From contig CAMDAM010000009.1 of the NCBI GenBank assembly GCA_945888575.1, positions 1-34,674 of the forward strand: DNA of 34,674 bases, written 5' to 3'. The notes under the pieces are model-generated. The model ran no database searches. It had not been told where the DNA came from and saw only the letters and a list, made by a program, of their open reading frames with translations. The DNA is from Asaia bogorensis. Lineage in GTDB: Bacteria > Pseudomonadota > Alphaproteobacteria > Acetobacterales > Acetobacteraceae. Positions 16,641-26,201 of this stretch are shown piece after piece; position 1 is the stretch's first letter; every line of letters begins with the position of its first letter. Made by a program: the position numbers and the translations under genes.

Positions 16641-17525
16641 ATGGAAAACCGCGCGCATTTCAAAACCCTCTGGCTCGGCGTGGCCCTGATCCTGCCGCAG
16701 CTTCTGCTGGTGCTGACCTTCTTCTACTGGCCGACCGGCGCTGCCCTGTTCTGGGCCTTCACGCTGGAACAGCCCTGGGGCGGCGGCAGCCAGTTCGTCG
16801 GCTTCGACAACTTCGCCAACGTCTTCTCCGACCCGTTCTACTGGGCGTCGGTCGGGCGCAGCATCGTGTTCGCGCTGGGCGCGGCCGGCCTGTCGATGGG
16901 CATCGCGCTGGTTCTGGCCCTGTTCTGCGACCGCCAACTACGCGGCTACGGCTACTATCGCACCGCGCTGGTATGGCCGTTCGCGGTGGCGGCACCCGCA
17001 GCCGCGGTGGCATTCCGCTATGTGTTCGCGCCCGAGGCCGGCGTGTTCTCGGCGCTGAACCAGATCTATCCCGATGTGTGGAACCCGGCGACCAACGGCG
17101 CCCATGCGATGATCATGATCATTGTGGCCTATGGCTGGAAATACATCGCTTACAACTTCATCTTCTTCCTGGCCGGGCTGCAGTCGATCCCGCGCGCGCT
17201 GGTGGAAGCGGGAGCGATGGATGGGGCAGGGGTGCTGCGGCGGATGCGCGACATCCAGCTGCCGCTGCTGGCGCCCACCTTCTTCTTCCTGCTCGTGATC
17301 AACCTGACCGACAGCTTCGTTGACAGCTTCGGCATCGTGGACATCACCACCGAGGGCGGTCCCTCGAAGGCCACCGAGCTGATGGTCTACAAGATCTATT
17401 TCGACGGGTTCAAAGGCCTCGATTATTCCGGCGCCGCCGCGCAGTCGATCGTGCTGATGCTGCTGGTGATGGGCCTCACATTCGTCCAGTTCCGGTATAT
17501 CGAGCGCAAGGTGCACTACAAGTGA
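16641..17525 (+). CDS. ugpA: sn-glycerol-3-phosphate ABC transporter permease UgpA
   Basis: This 294-residue inner-membrane permease of the carbohydrate-uptake-1 family has an N-terminal membrane helix (LWLGVALILPQLLLVLTFFYWP), several further helices and the EAA loop EAGAMDGAGVLRRMRDIQLPLLAP (about 191-214, contacting the ATPase). The sequence near GGPSKATELMVYKIYFDGF is typical of UgpA. No clear Shine-Dalgarno is seen before the ATG, and the intercistronic hairpin lies just upstream, consistent with lower output than ugpB. The stop overlaps the GTG start of ugpE (GTGA). Confidence 0.94.
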   Translation: MENRAHFKTLWLGVALILPQLLLVLTFFYWPTGAALFWAFTLEQPWGGGSQFVGFDNFANVFSDPFYWASVGRSIVFALGAAGLSMGIALVLALFCDRQLRGYGYYRTALVWPFAVAAPAAAVAFRYVFAPEAGVFSALNQIYPDVWNPATNGAHAMIMIIVAYGWKYIAYNFIFFLAGLQSIPRALVEAGAMDGAGVLRRMRDIQLPLLAPTFFFLLVINLTDSFVDSFGIVDITTEGGPSKATELMVYKIYFDGFKGLDYSGAAAQSIVLMLLVMGLTFVQFRYIERKVHYK

Positions 17526-18451
17526 TCGAGCGCACCCCTGTCCTGAATTTCGCCACCCATGCCATCCTGGTGGGCGGCCTGCTGATCGCCTTCCTGCCGC
17601 TGTGGCTGGTGTTCGTGGCCGCGACGCTGACGATCGAACAGATCAATTCGCCACCGATCTCACTGATCCCCGGCGGCGAGCTGTTCACCAACCTCGCCGA
17701 GGCGTGGAGCCGCGCCGACCTGGGGACCAAGCTGCTCAATTCCCTGTTCGTGGCCGTGGCCGTGGCGGCGGGCAAGATCGCGATCGCGTCGCTGACCGCG
17801 TTCGCCATCGTGTTCTTCCGCTTTCCCGGGCGGATGCTGGTGTTCTGGATGATCTTCGTCACGCTGATGCTGCCGCTGGAGGTGCGCATCGTGCCGACCT
17901 ATGCGGTGGCGGCGAACGCGCTGGCACCGGTCCAGGCGGTGCTGGACGTGGTGGGCATCGCCTGGCTGTGGCAGGCAATCACCGGCGTGAAGCTGGCGCT
18001 GGAGTGGAACCTGCTGAACTCCTACACCGGCCTGATACTCCCGCTGGTCGCCACCGCCACCGGCACCTTCCTGTTCCGCCAGTTCTTCATGACCATCCCG
18101 GCCGAGATTGTGGAAGCCGCCCGCATGGATGGCGCGCGCCCGCTGCGCTTCCTGCGCGACATGCTGATCCCGCTGTCCAAGACCAACATCGCCGCCCTGT
18201 TCACCATCATGTTCATCTACGCCTGGAACCAGTACCTCTGGCCCATCCTCGTCACCACCGACCGCGTCAACTACGGCACCGCGGTGATGGAGCTGAAGCG
18301 GCTGATCCCCACGGCCGCCACCACCGGCGGTGGCACGCCGGACTGGAACGTGGCCATGGCCGGCTGCCTCATCGTGATGCTGCCGCCGCTCGTCGTGGTG
18401 GCACTGATGCAACGCTACTTCGTCCGCGGCCTGATCGGCGCCGACAAGTGA
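17522..18451 (+). CDS. ugpE: sn-glycerol-3-phosphate ABC transporter permease UgpE
   Basis: This 309-residue partner permease of UgpA starts with GTG, overlapping the ugpA stop by 4 nt (GTGA). It has an N-terminal helix (AILVGGLLIAFLPLWLVFVAATL), a conserved PLEVRIVPTYAVAANAL loop, the EAA loop EAARMDGARPLRFLRDMLIPLSKTN, and the UgpE-like block MFIYAWNQYLWPILVTTDR followed by VMELKRLIP. Compared with the usual 281 residues of enterobacterial UgpE it is slightly longer, with extra residues around ALAPVQAVLDVVGIAWL. It is co-transcribed with ugpC, 23 nt downstream. Confidence 0.93.
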   Translation: MIERTPVLNFATHAILVGGLLIAFLPLWLVFVAATLTIEQINSPPISLIPGGELFTNLAEAWSRADLGTKLLNSLFVAVAVAAGKIAIASLTAFAIVFFRFPGRMLVFWMIFVTLMLPLEVRIVPTYAVAANALAPVQAVLDVVGIAWLWQAITGVKLALEWNLLNSYTGLILPLVATATGTFLFRQFFMTIPAEIVEAARMDGARPLRFLRDMLIPLSKTNIAALFTIMFIYAWNQYLWPILVTTDRVNYGTAVMELKRLIPTAATTGGGTPDWNVAMAGCLIVMLPPLVVVALMQRYFVRGLIGADK

Positions 18452-18474
18452 TTTCCTTCGGAAAGGCATAACGC

Positions 18475-19599
<1,125 letters not shown>

Positions 19600-19622
19600 C
19601 GGGGCAGGGCGGTTTCACCCAA

Positions 19623-19651
19623 CCGTCATCCCGCAGACGTTCCGCTGTCAC
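19623..19651 (+). promoter_or_regulatory. Putative Pho box upstream of the second peptide-type importer
   Basis: Three units are spaced by exactly 11 bp: CCGTCAT (19623-19629, 6 of 7 to CTGTCAT), CAGACGT (19634-19640, 4 of 7) and CTGTCAC (19645-19651, 6 of 7). The last ends 45 nt before the ATG at 19697. A -10-like TATCTC (19662-19667) lies 10 nt after the box. It would let the importer and its phosphodiesterase be induced independently of ugp. Confidence 0.65.
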
Positions 19652-19696
19652 GATGACCCGCTATCTCCTGCCCTCCTGATCCCGGACGGGCGATTG

Positions 19697-20614
19697 ATGG
19701 CTGGATTCCTTCTGCGCAAGGCGGGCCGCATGGCCATCACCCTCTGGGTGATTGCCACCGTGGTGTTCGCTGCCACCCGCCTCACCGGCAACCCGATCGA
19801 TTTCCTGATGCCCGAAGGCCTCGATGCCGCCTCGCGCGCCGAGATGATCGCCTACTGGGGGCTCGACCGGCCGGTGTGGGACCAGTACGTCGCCTACTGG
19901 AGCGCCCTGCTGCGCGGCGATTTCGGGCTCGGCTTCATGGAACGCCGCCCGGTCAGCACCATCTTCGCCGAACGCCTGGGCCAGAGCGCCACACTGCTGG
20001 GCACCACGCTTCTGGTCACCATTGGCGTCGGCGTTCCGCTGGGCGTGCTGACGGCGATGTGGCGCGGGCGCGCGCTGGGCTCGGCGGTGCTGCTGGTGGC
20101 CTTCCTCGGCTACGCCATTCCCAACTTCGTCTTCGCCATCCTGCTGCTGCTGGTGTTCAGCTTCCTGCTGCACTGGCTGCCCAGCGCCGGCTCCGCCACC
20201 CCGCTGCACTACATCATGCCCACCCTCGCGCTCTCGGCCTACTTCGTCGCCGCTTTGGTGCGCTACACGCGCAACGCCATGCTGGATGTGCTGGGCCAGG
20301 ACTACATGCGCACCGCCTGGGCCAAGGGCCTCGCGCCGCATGTCGTGATGCTGAAGCACGGCCTGCGCAACGCCCTCATCCCCGTCATCACCGTGATCGG
20401 CCTGCAGATGACCACGCTGGTCTCCGGCGCGGTGGTGATCGAGACGGTGTTCAGCTGGAACGGGGTGGGAGACCTGCTGGTAGGTGCCACGCTGCGGCGC
20501 GACTACCCCGTGCTGCAATTCGGCGTGCTGGTGGTGGCCTGTGCCGTAGTGGTGGTGAACACGCTGGTGGACCTCGCCTACGCGGCGGTGGACCCGCGGG
20601 TGCGCCTGGCATGA
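19697..20614 (+). CDS. Peptide-type ABC transporter permease (DppB/OppB-like)
   Basis: This 305-residue inner-membrane permease has an N-terminal helix after LRKAGRMAITLW, the family region ATRLTGNPIDFLMPEG (TGNPID replaces the commoner PGDP), several further helices and the EAA loop YMRTAWAKGLAPHVVMLKHGLRNALIP. The ATG at 19697 is preferred over an adjacent upstream TTG at 19694. The stop overlaps the next ATG (ATGA). It is the first gene of a four-gene operon whose own promoter region carries a Pho-type repeat. The order here is permease, permease, binding protein, phosphodiesterase. Confidence 0.93.
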   Translation: MAGFLLRKAGRMAITLWVIATVVFAATRLTGNPIDFLMPEGLDAASRAEMIAYWGLDRPVWDQYVAYWSALLRGDFGLGFMERRPVSTIFAERLGQSATLLGTTLLVTIGVGVPLGVLTAMWRGRALGSAVLLVAFLGYAIPNFVFAILLLLVFSFLLHWLPSAGSATPLHYIMPTLALSAYFVAALVRYTRNAMLDVLGQDYMRTAWAKGLAPHVVMLKHGLRNALIPVITVIGLQMTTLVSGAVVIETVFSWNGVGDLLVGATLRRDYPVLQFGVLVVACAVVVVNTLVDLAYAAVDPRVRLA

Positions 20615-21501
20615 GCCTCGCCCTGAACACCACGCCGCGCCTGGCCTTGCGCGCCCCACGCCTGCGCCTCGGCCGCGTCGATCCGCTGCTGGCCGCCGCC
20701 GCCGCGCTGGCCGTGCTTCTTCTGCTGCTCGCCCTGCTGGCGCCCTGGATCGCACCCTTCGACCCGAACCAGCAGAAGCTGTTGTCCCGGCTGCGGCCCC
20801 CGTTGGGCTTCGATCGCGCCCTGGCGCCGTACTGGCTGGGCACCGACCAGCTGGGCCGCGACATCCTGTCCCGCTGCCTCTACGGCCTGCGGCTCTCCCT
20901 CGCGCTCGCCTTCTTCGGCGGGTTGCTCGGGCTGGTGATCGGCGTGGCCGTCGGGCTGCTGGCCGGGCTGGCCCGCGGCGTGGTGGATACGCTGCTGATG
21001 GGCCTGGCGGACGTGAAGCTCTCCGTGCCGTTCACGCTGGTGGCACTGCTGGTGATCGCGCTGGCCGGCACCTCCACCCAGGTGCTGCTGGTGGTCCTCG
21101 GCCTCGCCTATTGGGCGCATTTCGCGCGCCTGGTGCGCGGCCAGGTCATCGCCCTGCGCGACATGCCCTATGTGGAGGCCGCCCGCGCAGTCGGCGCCTC
21201 CCCGCTGCGCGTGGCGCTGCGGCACATGATCCCGAACCTGGTCTCCCCGGTGGTGGTGATGGCCACGCTCAATTTTTCCAACCTCATCCTGCTCGAATCC
21301 TCGCTGTCGTTCCTGGGCATCGGCGTGCAGCCGCCCACCGCGACGCTGGGATCCATGGTGGGCCAGGGGCGCGACTACATGGCCTCCGCGCCATGGGTGG
21401 TGGCCGCCCCCGCCCTGCTGATCGTGATCGTTGCCCTGGTGGCCATGCTGCTGGGCGACTACCTGCGCGACCGCGTCGATGCGCGGCTGCGCGAACGCTG
21501 A
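20611..21501 (+). CDS. Peptide-type ABC transporter permease (DppC/OppC-like)
   Basis: This 296-residue permease pairs with the preceding one. It has a cytoplasmic N-terminus, a strongly hydrophobic first helix (PLLAAAAALAVLLLLLALLAPWIAPF), the family motif YWLGTDQLGRDILSRCLYGLRLSL and the EAA loop YVEAARAVGASPLRVALRHMIPN, followed by SSLSFLGIGVQPP and DYLRDRVDARLR at the end, both typical of DppC. It overlaps its upstream neighbour by 4 nt; the downstream binding-protein gene begins 1 nt after the stop. No ATPase gene is present in this operon, so the complex needs ATPases from elsewhere, most simply the pair at 1-1731. Confidence 0.94.
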   Translation: MSLALNTTPRLALRAPRLRLGRVDPLLAAAAALAVLLLLLALLAPWIAPFDPNQQKLLSRLRPPLGFDRALAPYWLGTDQLGRDILSRCLYGLRLSLALAFFGGLLGLVIGVAVGLLAGLARGVVDTLLMGLADVKLSVPFTLVALLVIALAGTSTQVLLVVLGLAYWAHFARLVRGQVIALRDMPYVEAARAVGASPLRVALRHMIPNLVSPVVVMATLNFSNLILLESSLSFLGIGVQPPTATLGSMVGQGRDYMASAPWVVAAPALLIVIVALVAMLLGDYLRDRVDARLRER

Positions 21502-21502
21502 C

Positions 21503-23089
21503 ATGTCCGACACCGGAATGGGGATGAAAAAGATGATGCGACGCAGCCTGCTGGCCGCCGCGGCGGCCGTGATGATCGGAGGGGGCGCGGGTGCGCAGGA
21601 ACTGCGCGTGGGCGTGCAGAACATGGCCCCGTTCCTGGATCCCGGCCGGGATTTCTCCAATGTCGGCTCGCAGTTCTACGTGAACGCGTTCGACCCGATG
21701 ATCGGCAAGGACCACACCCGTATCGAAAGCGCCTGGCTGCCCGGCATCGCCACCGCCTGGAAGCAGATCTCGCCCACCGTGATGGAACTCACCCTGCGCG
21801 ACGACGTCGTGTTCCACAACGGCGAGAAAATGACGGCCGAGGACGTGGTGTTCTCGATCGAGCGCATCATCAACCCCACCTTCCCGCCCTACAACGTGCG
21901 CAAGCGCGACACGCTGCCGAACATCGCTGCGGTGGAAATGGTGGATGCGCGCACCGTGCGCGTGATCGCCGCCAAGCCGGAGCCGCTGTTCGAAACGCTG
22001 CTGAACACCCAGCAGACCATGATCGTGCCGAAGAAATACATCGCCGGCCTCACCGGCGACCCGAACCAGCTCGAGAACACCGATTACGAGGCCTTCGCGC
22101 TGAAGCCCGTCGGCACCGGCGCCTACCGCATCGCCGAGTTCGTTCCCAACCAGCGCCTGGTCTATGTCCGCCACGACGCCTACTGGGGCCCGAAGGCGCC
22201 GCTGGCGAAGGTCACGATCACTCGCATCCCCGAACTCTCCTCGCGCATCACCGCGCTCAAGAACGGCGAGGTGGACATCGTCACCAACATCCCGCCCGAC
22301 CAGCTCTCCGTCATCGATGGCGACCCGAAGCTGAAGGTCGAGGGCATGGTCACCCCGATCTTCCACGTGATCATCTTCAACACCGAGAACCCGAAGATGG
22401 CCAACCCCAAGCTGCGCCAGGCGCTGTCGTTGGCGATCGACCGCAAGACGATGAACGAAGCGCTGTGGGGCGGGCGCGCGGTGGTGCCGAGCAGCCACAC
22501 CTATGCGCAATTCGGCGCGCTCTACATGCCGGAGCTGAACACATTCGAATACAACCCAGCGAAGGCGCGCCAACTGCTGAAGGAGGCCGGCTACGACGGC
22601 TTCCCGATCCGCTTCGACACCGGGGCGGCGTACTACACCAACGCCCTGTTGGCGGCGCAGGCGATCCAGGAGATGTGGGCCGAAGTGGGCGTGAAGATGC
22701 AGATCAACGTCGACGAGGTCTGGAGCGGCCGCGACCCGACGATGATGGCGCGCAACTGGTCCAACCCGCTCTACTTCCCCGATCCCGTCGGCAGCTTCGG
22801 CATCATGTGGGCGCCCACCGGCAACTCCGCCACCGAAGGCCGCTTCAAGCCCGATGCCGCGTATGAGGCGATGTGGGAACGCTTCCGCTTCTCCACCGAT
22901 CTGGCCGAACGCAAGAAGGCCTATGCGGAGCTGATGGGCTGGATCAAGGAGAACCCGCCGGTCCTCCCGCTCTACCAGCCCTACGAATCCTACGGCCTGC
23001 GCCGCGGCGTGGCCTGGAAGCCGCTGCCGGGGCACATCCCCTACGTGCTGGATTTCCGCGCCGGCAAGCTGATGCTGAGCGCCAACTGA
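21503..23089 (+). CDS. ABC transporter substrate-binding protein, family 5, next to a phosphodiesterase
   Basis: This periplasmic binding protein is 528 residues from the ATG at 21503; the ATG at 21524, giving 521 residues starting MKKMMRRSLL, is an equally reasonable start. The signal peptide has an RRSLLAA core and an Ala-rich hydrophobic run, ending near GAGAQE. Family-5 landmarks include LRDDVVFHNGEKMTAEDV, KPVGTGAYRIAEF and LRQALSLAIDRKTM. It is a paralogue of the binding protein at 1982-3541, with shared wording in several blocks. The stop overlaps the ATG of a metallophosphodiesterase (TGATG), a tight coupling that suggests the imported ligand is a phosphodiester hydrolysed inside the cell (inference). 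Confidence 0.92.
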   Translation: MSDTGMGMKKMMRRSLLAAAAAVMIGGGAGAQELRVGVQNMAPFLDPGRDFSNVGSQFYVNAFDPMIGKDHTRIESAWLPGIATAWKQISPTVMELTLRDDVVFHNGEKMTAEDVVFSIERIINPTFPPYNVRKRDTLPNIAAVEMVDARTVRVIAAKPEPLFETLLNTQQTMIVPKKYIAGLTGDPNQLENTDYEAFALKPVGTGAYRIAEFVPNQRLVYVRHDAYWGPKAPLAKVTITRIPELSSRITALKNGEVDIVTNIPPDQLSVIDGDPKLKVEGMVTPIFHVIIFNTENPKMANPKLRQALSLAIDRKTMNEALWGGRAVVPSSHTYAQFGALYMPELNTFEYNPAKARQLLKEAGYDGFPIRFDTGAAYYTNALLAAQAIQEMWAEVGVKMQINVDEVWSGRDPTMMARNWSNPLYFPDPVGSFGIMWAPTGNSATEGRFKPDAAYEAMWERFRFSTDLAERKKAYAELMGWIKENPPVLPLYQPYESYGLRRGVAWKPLPGHIPYVLDFRAGKLMLSAN

Positions 23090-23952
23090 TGCCGGCAGTG
23101 CGCATCGCCGTGGTGGCCGATATCCACCACGGCGCCAACCACATGACCAAGCTGGGCAGCTCCGCGCTGCCCCTCCTGGCCGAATTCCGCCGCTTCGTGG
23201 CCGAGGCCCGGCCCGATGCGGTGGTCGATCTCGGCGACCGCATCTCCGACAGCAACCGCGATACCGACGTCGCCCTCGCCCGCGAGGTCGCCGAAGCGTT
23301 CCGCCCAATGAACGTTCCCCGCTTCCACATCTGCGGCAACCACGACCGCGACCATATGGAAGTGGCCGACAATGCCGACCTGCTCGGCCAGGAGCTCGGC
23401 AACACCACCATAGATCTCGGCGGCTGGCGCCTGGTGCTGTGGCGGGCAGACAGCCGCATCCGCCGCCAGCACCGCGACGGCATGCACGGCTTCGTGCTCG
23501 CGGAGGCCGACCTGCTCTGGCTCGCCGGCGTGGTCCGTCAGGCCGACCGGCCGCTGGCGATCATGAGCCACGTGCCCGTCTCCGGCCACGCCCAGACCGG
23601 CAACTACTATTTCGAGCGCAACCCGCACCTCTCCACCTATCCCGGCGCGGAGCGCGTGCGCGCCGTCCTGCGCATGGCCCGGGTGCCGGTGGTGTGCATC
23701 GCCGGCCACGTGCACTGGAACACGCTCACCACGGTGGACGGCATTCCGCACATCACGCTCCAGTCGCTTACCGAAAGCTTCACCACCCATCCCGCCCCGG
23801 CCGCTTCCTGGGCGCTGCTGGAGCTCGACGAGGCGATCAACTGGGAAGTGTTCGGCGAGGACCGCTTCGCCCACCGCCAGGATGCCGCCGCCACGCTGCG
23901 CCGCTGGGTGCCGCCGCTGGCGCCCTTCGCCCCGGCCCCTGACCGCGGCTGA
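23089..23952 (+). CDS. Calcineurin-like metallophosphoesterase (GpdQ/class III phosphodiesterase-like)
   Basis: This 287-residue cytoplasmic metallophosphoesterase has no signal peptide. The full two-metal motif set is present: DIHHG (D11, H13), LGDR (G49-D50), GNHDRDH (83-89), the lone His of SHVPV (H161) and GHVHW (206-210). Such enzymes hydrolyse phosphomonoesters or, more often in this subgroup, phosphodiesters such as cyclic nucleotides or glycerophosphodiesters. The ATG shares one base with the stop of the binding protein upstream, so it is the last gene of a Pho-controlled importer operon. The coupling suggests it acts on the imported ligand. The exact substrate cannot be read from the sequence. 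Confidence 0.9.
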   Translation: MPAVRIAVVADIHHGANHMTKLGSSALPLLAEFRRFVAEARPDAVVDLGDRISDSNRDTDVALAREVAEAFRPMNVPRFHICGNHDRDHMEVADNADLLGQELGNTTIDLGGWRLVLWRADSRIRRQHRDGMHGFVLAEADLLWLAGVVRQADRPLAIMSHVPVSGHAQTGNYYFERNPHLSTYPGAERVRAVLRMARVPVVCIAGHVHWNTLTTVDGIPHITLQSLTESFTTHPAPAASWALLELDEAINWEVFGEDRFAHRQDAAATLRRWVPPLAPFAPAPDRG

Positions 23953-23979
23953 CGCACCCTCCCGGGAGGCACCGCCACG

Positions 23980-24019
23980 CTGTCTCGGAACCTTCACCGC
24001 CCGGTCACAGGCGTGTCGC
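23980..24019 (+). promoter_or_regulatory. Putative extended Pho box upstream of the second phosphodiesterase
   Basis: Four units occur at exact 11-bp period: CTGTCTC (23980-23986), CCTTCAC (23991-23997), CGGTCAC (24002-24008) and GTGTCGC (24013-24019), each 4-5 of 7 to CTGTCAT. The last ends 51 nt before the ATG at 24071. A possible -10 (GTAAGG, 24030-24035) begins 10 nt after the last unit. No single unit is perfect, but the four-fold periodicity is unlikely by chance. A perfect 12-bp palindrome (23958-23969) lies just before it. Confidence 0.6.
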
Positions 24020-24070
24020 CGCCCAGGGGGTAAGGCAGCCCCGCTCCCCAACTCCCCCAAGGGTCTCCCG

Positions 24071-24895
24071 ATGCGCCTGATCCAGCTGTCCGACACCCAT
24101 GTCTCCGCCCGGCACCGCATGTTCGAGCCGAACATCGAAGCCACCGCGGCATGGCTGCGGGAGAACGCGCCGGAGCTGATCATCCACACCGGCGACATGG
24201 CGATGGACGGCGCCGGCGACGTGGCAGACATGGAAGCCGCCGCCGCCTGGCACGCCCGCCTGGGCGCCCAGATCCGCGCCGTCCCCGGCAACCACGACGT
24301 GGGCGACACCGCCGCGATCAAGCCGACGCAGGTGGTGAACGACGAACGCCTCGCCACTTGGCGCAGCCGCATCGGCCCGGATTACTGGGCCGAAGATCGC
24401 GGAAGCTGGCGCCTGATCGGCCTGGACGCGATGCTGCTCGGCACCGGCCACGCCGAGGAGGAACGCCAGTTCGCCTGGCTGGCCGAGGCCCTCGCCACCC
24501 CGGCCCCGGTCGCCGTCTTCCTGCACAAGCCGCTCTTCGTCGACCACGCCGAGGAAGGCCCGCGTGGCTACTGGACCGTCACCCCCACCCCGCGGCGCCG
24601 CCTGCTGGACCTGTTCGCCACCGCCCGCGTGCGCCTCATCGCCAGCGGCCATCTGCACATCTTCCGCGATGTGGTGATCGACGGCATCCGCCATGTCTGG
24701 GGCCCCTCGGCTGCCTTCGTCTGCGGCGACAGCCAGGAGCCGGAACTCGGCGGCAGCCGCCAGCTCGGCCTGGTGGAGCACATCTTCGGCGCCGACGAGG
24801 TCACCAGCCGCTTCATCCGCCCGGAAGACCTCACCGACCACACCATCGAGCCGCATAGCGAAACGCTCTACCCTCGCCCGAAGGTAACGGCGTAA
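24071..24895 (+). CDS. Calcineurin-like metallophosphoesterase, second copy
   Basis: This 274-residue cytoplasmic enzyme has all five metal-site motifs: SDTH (D8, H10), GD (41-42), GNHD (73-76), the His of LHKPLF (H152) and GHLH (193-196). It matches the 3',5'-cyclic-nucleotide/glycerophosphodiester phosphodiesterase group (CpdA/GpdQ-like) in length and motif spacing. It is not a close copy of the gene at 23089, so the two probably differ in substrate. AAGGG lies 7 nt before the ATG. It has its own Pho-type repeats and is a separate transcription unit, convergent with the acyltransferase gene; the 251 bp that follow show no clear gene or T-tailed terminator. Confidence 0.9.
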   Translation: MRLIQLSDTHVSARHRMFEPNIEATAAWLRENAPELIIHTGDMAMDGAGDVADMEAAAAWHARLGAQIRAVPGNHDVGDTAAIKPTQVVNDERLATWRSRIGPDYWAEDRGSWRLIGLDAMLLGTGHAEEERQFAWLAEALATPAPVAVFLHKPLFVDHAEEGPRGYWTVTPTPRRRLLDLFATARVRLIASGHLHIFRDVVIDGIRHVWGPSAAFVCGDSQEPELGGSRQLGLVEHIFGADEVTSRFIRPEDLTDHTIEPHSETLYPRPKVTA

Positions 24896-25146
24896 CCCAG
24901 GACCACGCCGCGCTGCACCTGCCCCCCACCCCGTTCATCACCTGCTCGCGGCCGACGCCTGATGTCCAGCTGGTGCACCGGGAAGCCCCGGTCCCCTCCA
25001 GGCCATGGGTGGCGACCATTGACCCCATCCGGTGAACCACCCCGCCAGAACCGCTGCGGGCCACCTGATGCGCTGACCTTGCCACGATCGGGATGGGTCA
25101 CTGGACCACGGTTCGGTCACAGCGGGTCAAAGCCCCTGGCCCGGCC

Positions 25147-26073
25147 TTACCTCTCCCGCTTCGGCTTGTCCTGGATCGCCTCCGGCCACGGAACGATCGT
25201 GCCGGGCACCGTGGTATCGACCCCGCCAAGCGCATAGGTCCGCCGGCACAGTTCGCTCGCCAGCGCCGTCCGGTCGCTGATCTCGGCCAGGTCCGCAAAC
25301 GGGATCAGCTCCCCGATCGTCATCCCCAGCCGCGTGCCGAATCGCCGCCGGATTTCGCCGGCGATCAGCGCCAGCCGCAGCGTCACGCTGTAATGGCTCA
25401 CGATCTGGAACAGCTGGCTGTTCTGCCCCTGGAAATGCACCGGCAGCACCGGGCACCGCCCGCGCTGCACCAGTTGCCCGGCGATCGGCTGCCACGGCCC
25501 GTCCATCGCCGGCCGCCGCCCCCACCGGTCCGGCGCCGTGGAAATCGCCCCGGCCGGGAACACCACCAGGCACCCGCCCGCCTCCAGCTGCGCCCGCGCC
25601 GCCCCCCGCGAGCGGATATTCGTCATTTGCGCCTCGCGCGTGCCGGAGAAATCCAGCGCCAGGAAATGGTCCTCCGTCTCCGGCGCCTGGGACAGCACGG
25701 AGTTGATCAGCAGCTTGAAATCCGGCCGCACCTGATGGATCAACCAGCACAGCGCGAACCCGTCCACCAGCCCATAGGGATGGTTCGCCACCACCATCAG
25801 CGGCCCGGTGCGCGGAATGCGGTCCAACGCCGTCCGGTCAAAATCCAACTCGATCTGCGACCGCCGCAGCATCTCGCTCCAGAAGCTCTCCTTCGTGCCG
25901 CCCTCGGCCCGGAAGGCGCTGTACACCGCCTTCAGCTTGCGCTGCCCCGTCACCCGCTCCACCGCCCACACCACGGCGCGGCGCGTGGCAGACATGGCGG
26001 GGTCGATATAGGAAATCGCGGGCTCGTCCCCGCTGGAGGAATCGGTCAGCGATGCGGTCTGGGCGACTGGCAT
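25147..26073 (-). CDS. Lysophospholipid/glycerolipid-type acyltransferase (PlsC/OlsA-like superfamily)
   Basis: This 308-residue membrane-associated acyltransferase would transfer a fatty acyl chain to a lipid hydroxyl. Seen: the catalytic-type block NHPYGLVDG (97-105; His and Asp separated by five residues, as in the NHPxGxxDG branch rather than the classic HX4D) and FPAGAIST (172-179), corresponding to the glycerol-phosphate-binding FPxG block. The N-terminal SYIDP, then RRAVV, then TGQRKL pattern is typical of this branch, which is related to ornithine-lipid and haemolysin-like acyltransferases. The start at 26073 has AGAGG 10 nt upstream; ATG at 26100 is possible. A Pho-like repeat lies upstream, suggesting a role in phosphorus-sparing lipid remodelling (inference). 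Confidence 0.85.
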   Translation of the reverse strand: MPVAQTASLTDSSSGDEPAISYIDPAMSATRRAVVWAVERVTGQRKLKAVYSAFRAEGGTKESFWSEMLRRSQIELDFDRTALDRIPRTGPLMVVANHPYGLVDGFALCWLIHQVRPDFKLLINSVLSQAPETEDHFLALDFSGTREAQMTNIRSRGAARAQLEAGGCLVVFPAGAISTAPDRWGRRPAMDGPWQPIAGQLVQRGRCPVLPVHFQGQNSQLFQIVSHYSVTLRLALIAGEIRRRFGTRLGMTIGELIPFADLAEISDRTALASELCRRTYALGGVDTTVPGTIVPWPEAIQDKPKRER

Positions 26074-26159
26074 GCAGGTGAAGCCTCTGCAGGCCGCCAT
26101 CGGCGGCGTTCAACAGGAAGCCTCAGTCTAGCGCCGAAAACCGCCTCCACCATTCCGTC

Positions 26160-26177
26160 ATGAAAACATCATGAAAC
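26160..26177 (-). promoter_or_regulatory. Possible Pho box upstream of the acyltransferase gene
   Basis: On the minus strand the site is GTTTCAT-GATG-TTTTCAT: two 7-mers at 11-bp period, each 5 of 7 to CTGTCAT. It lies in the 128-bp gap between the adenylation gene and the acyltransferase gene, 60 nt before the ATG at 26100 and 87 nt before the preferred ATG at 26073. It is less certain than the ugpB and nucleotidase boxes. Confidence 0.45.
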
Positions 26178-26201
26178 CAGGGCGACGCAGTGCCCGGCAC
26201 A

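Noticed and set aside
25019-25100. Near-inverted repeat TGACCCCATCC / GGATGGGTCA and scattered GGTCAC words between the convergent genes
   Set aside because: The arms are short, imperfect and about 60 bp apart. The GGTCAC words are spaced 19 and 10 bp, not 11, so they are neither a Pho box nor a convincing terminator.
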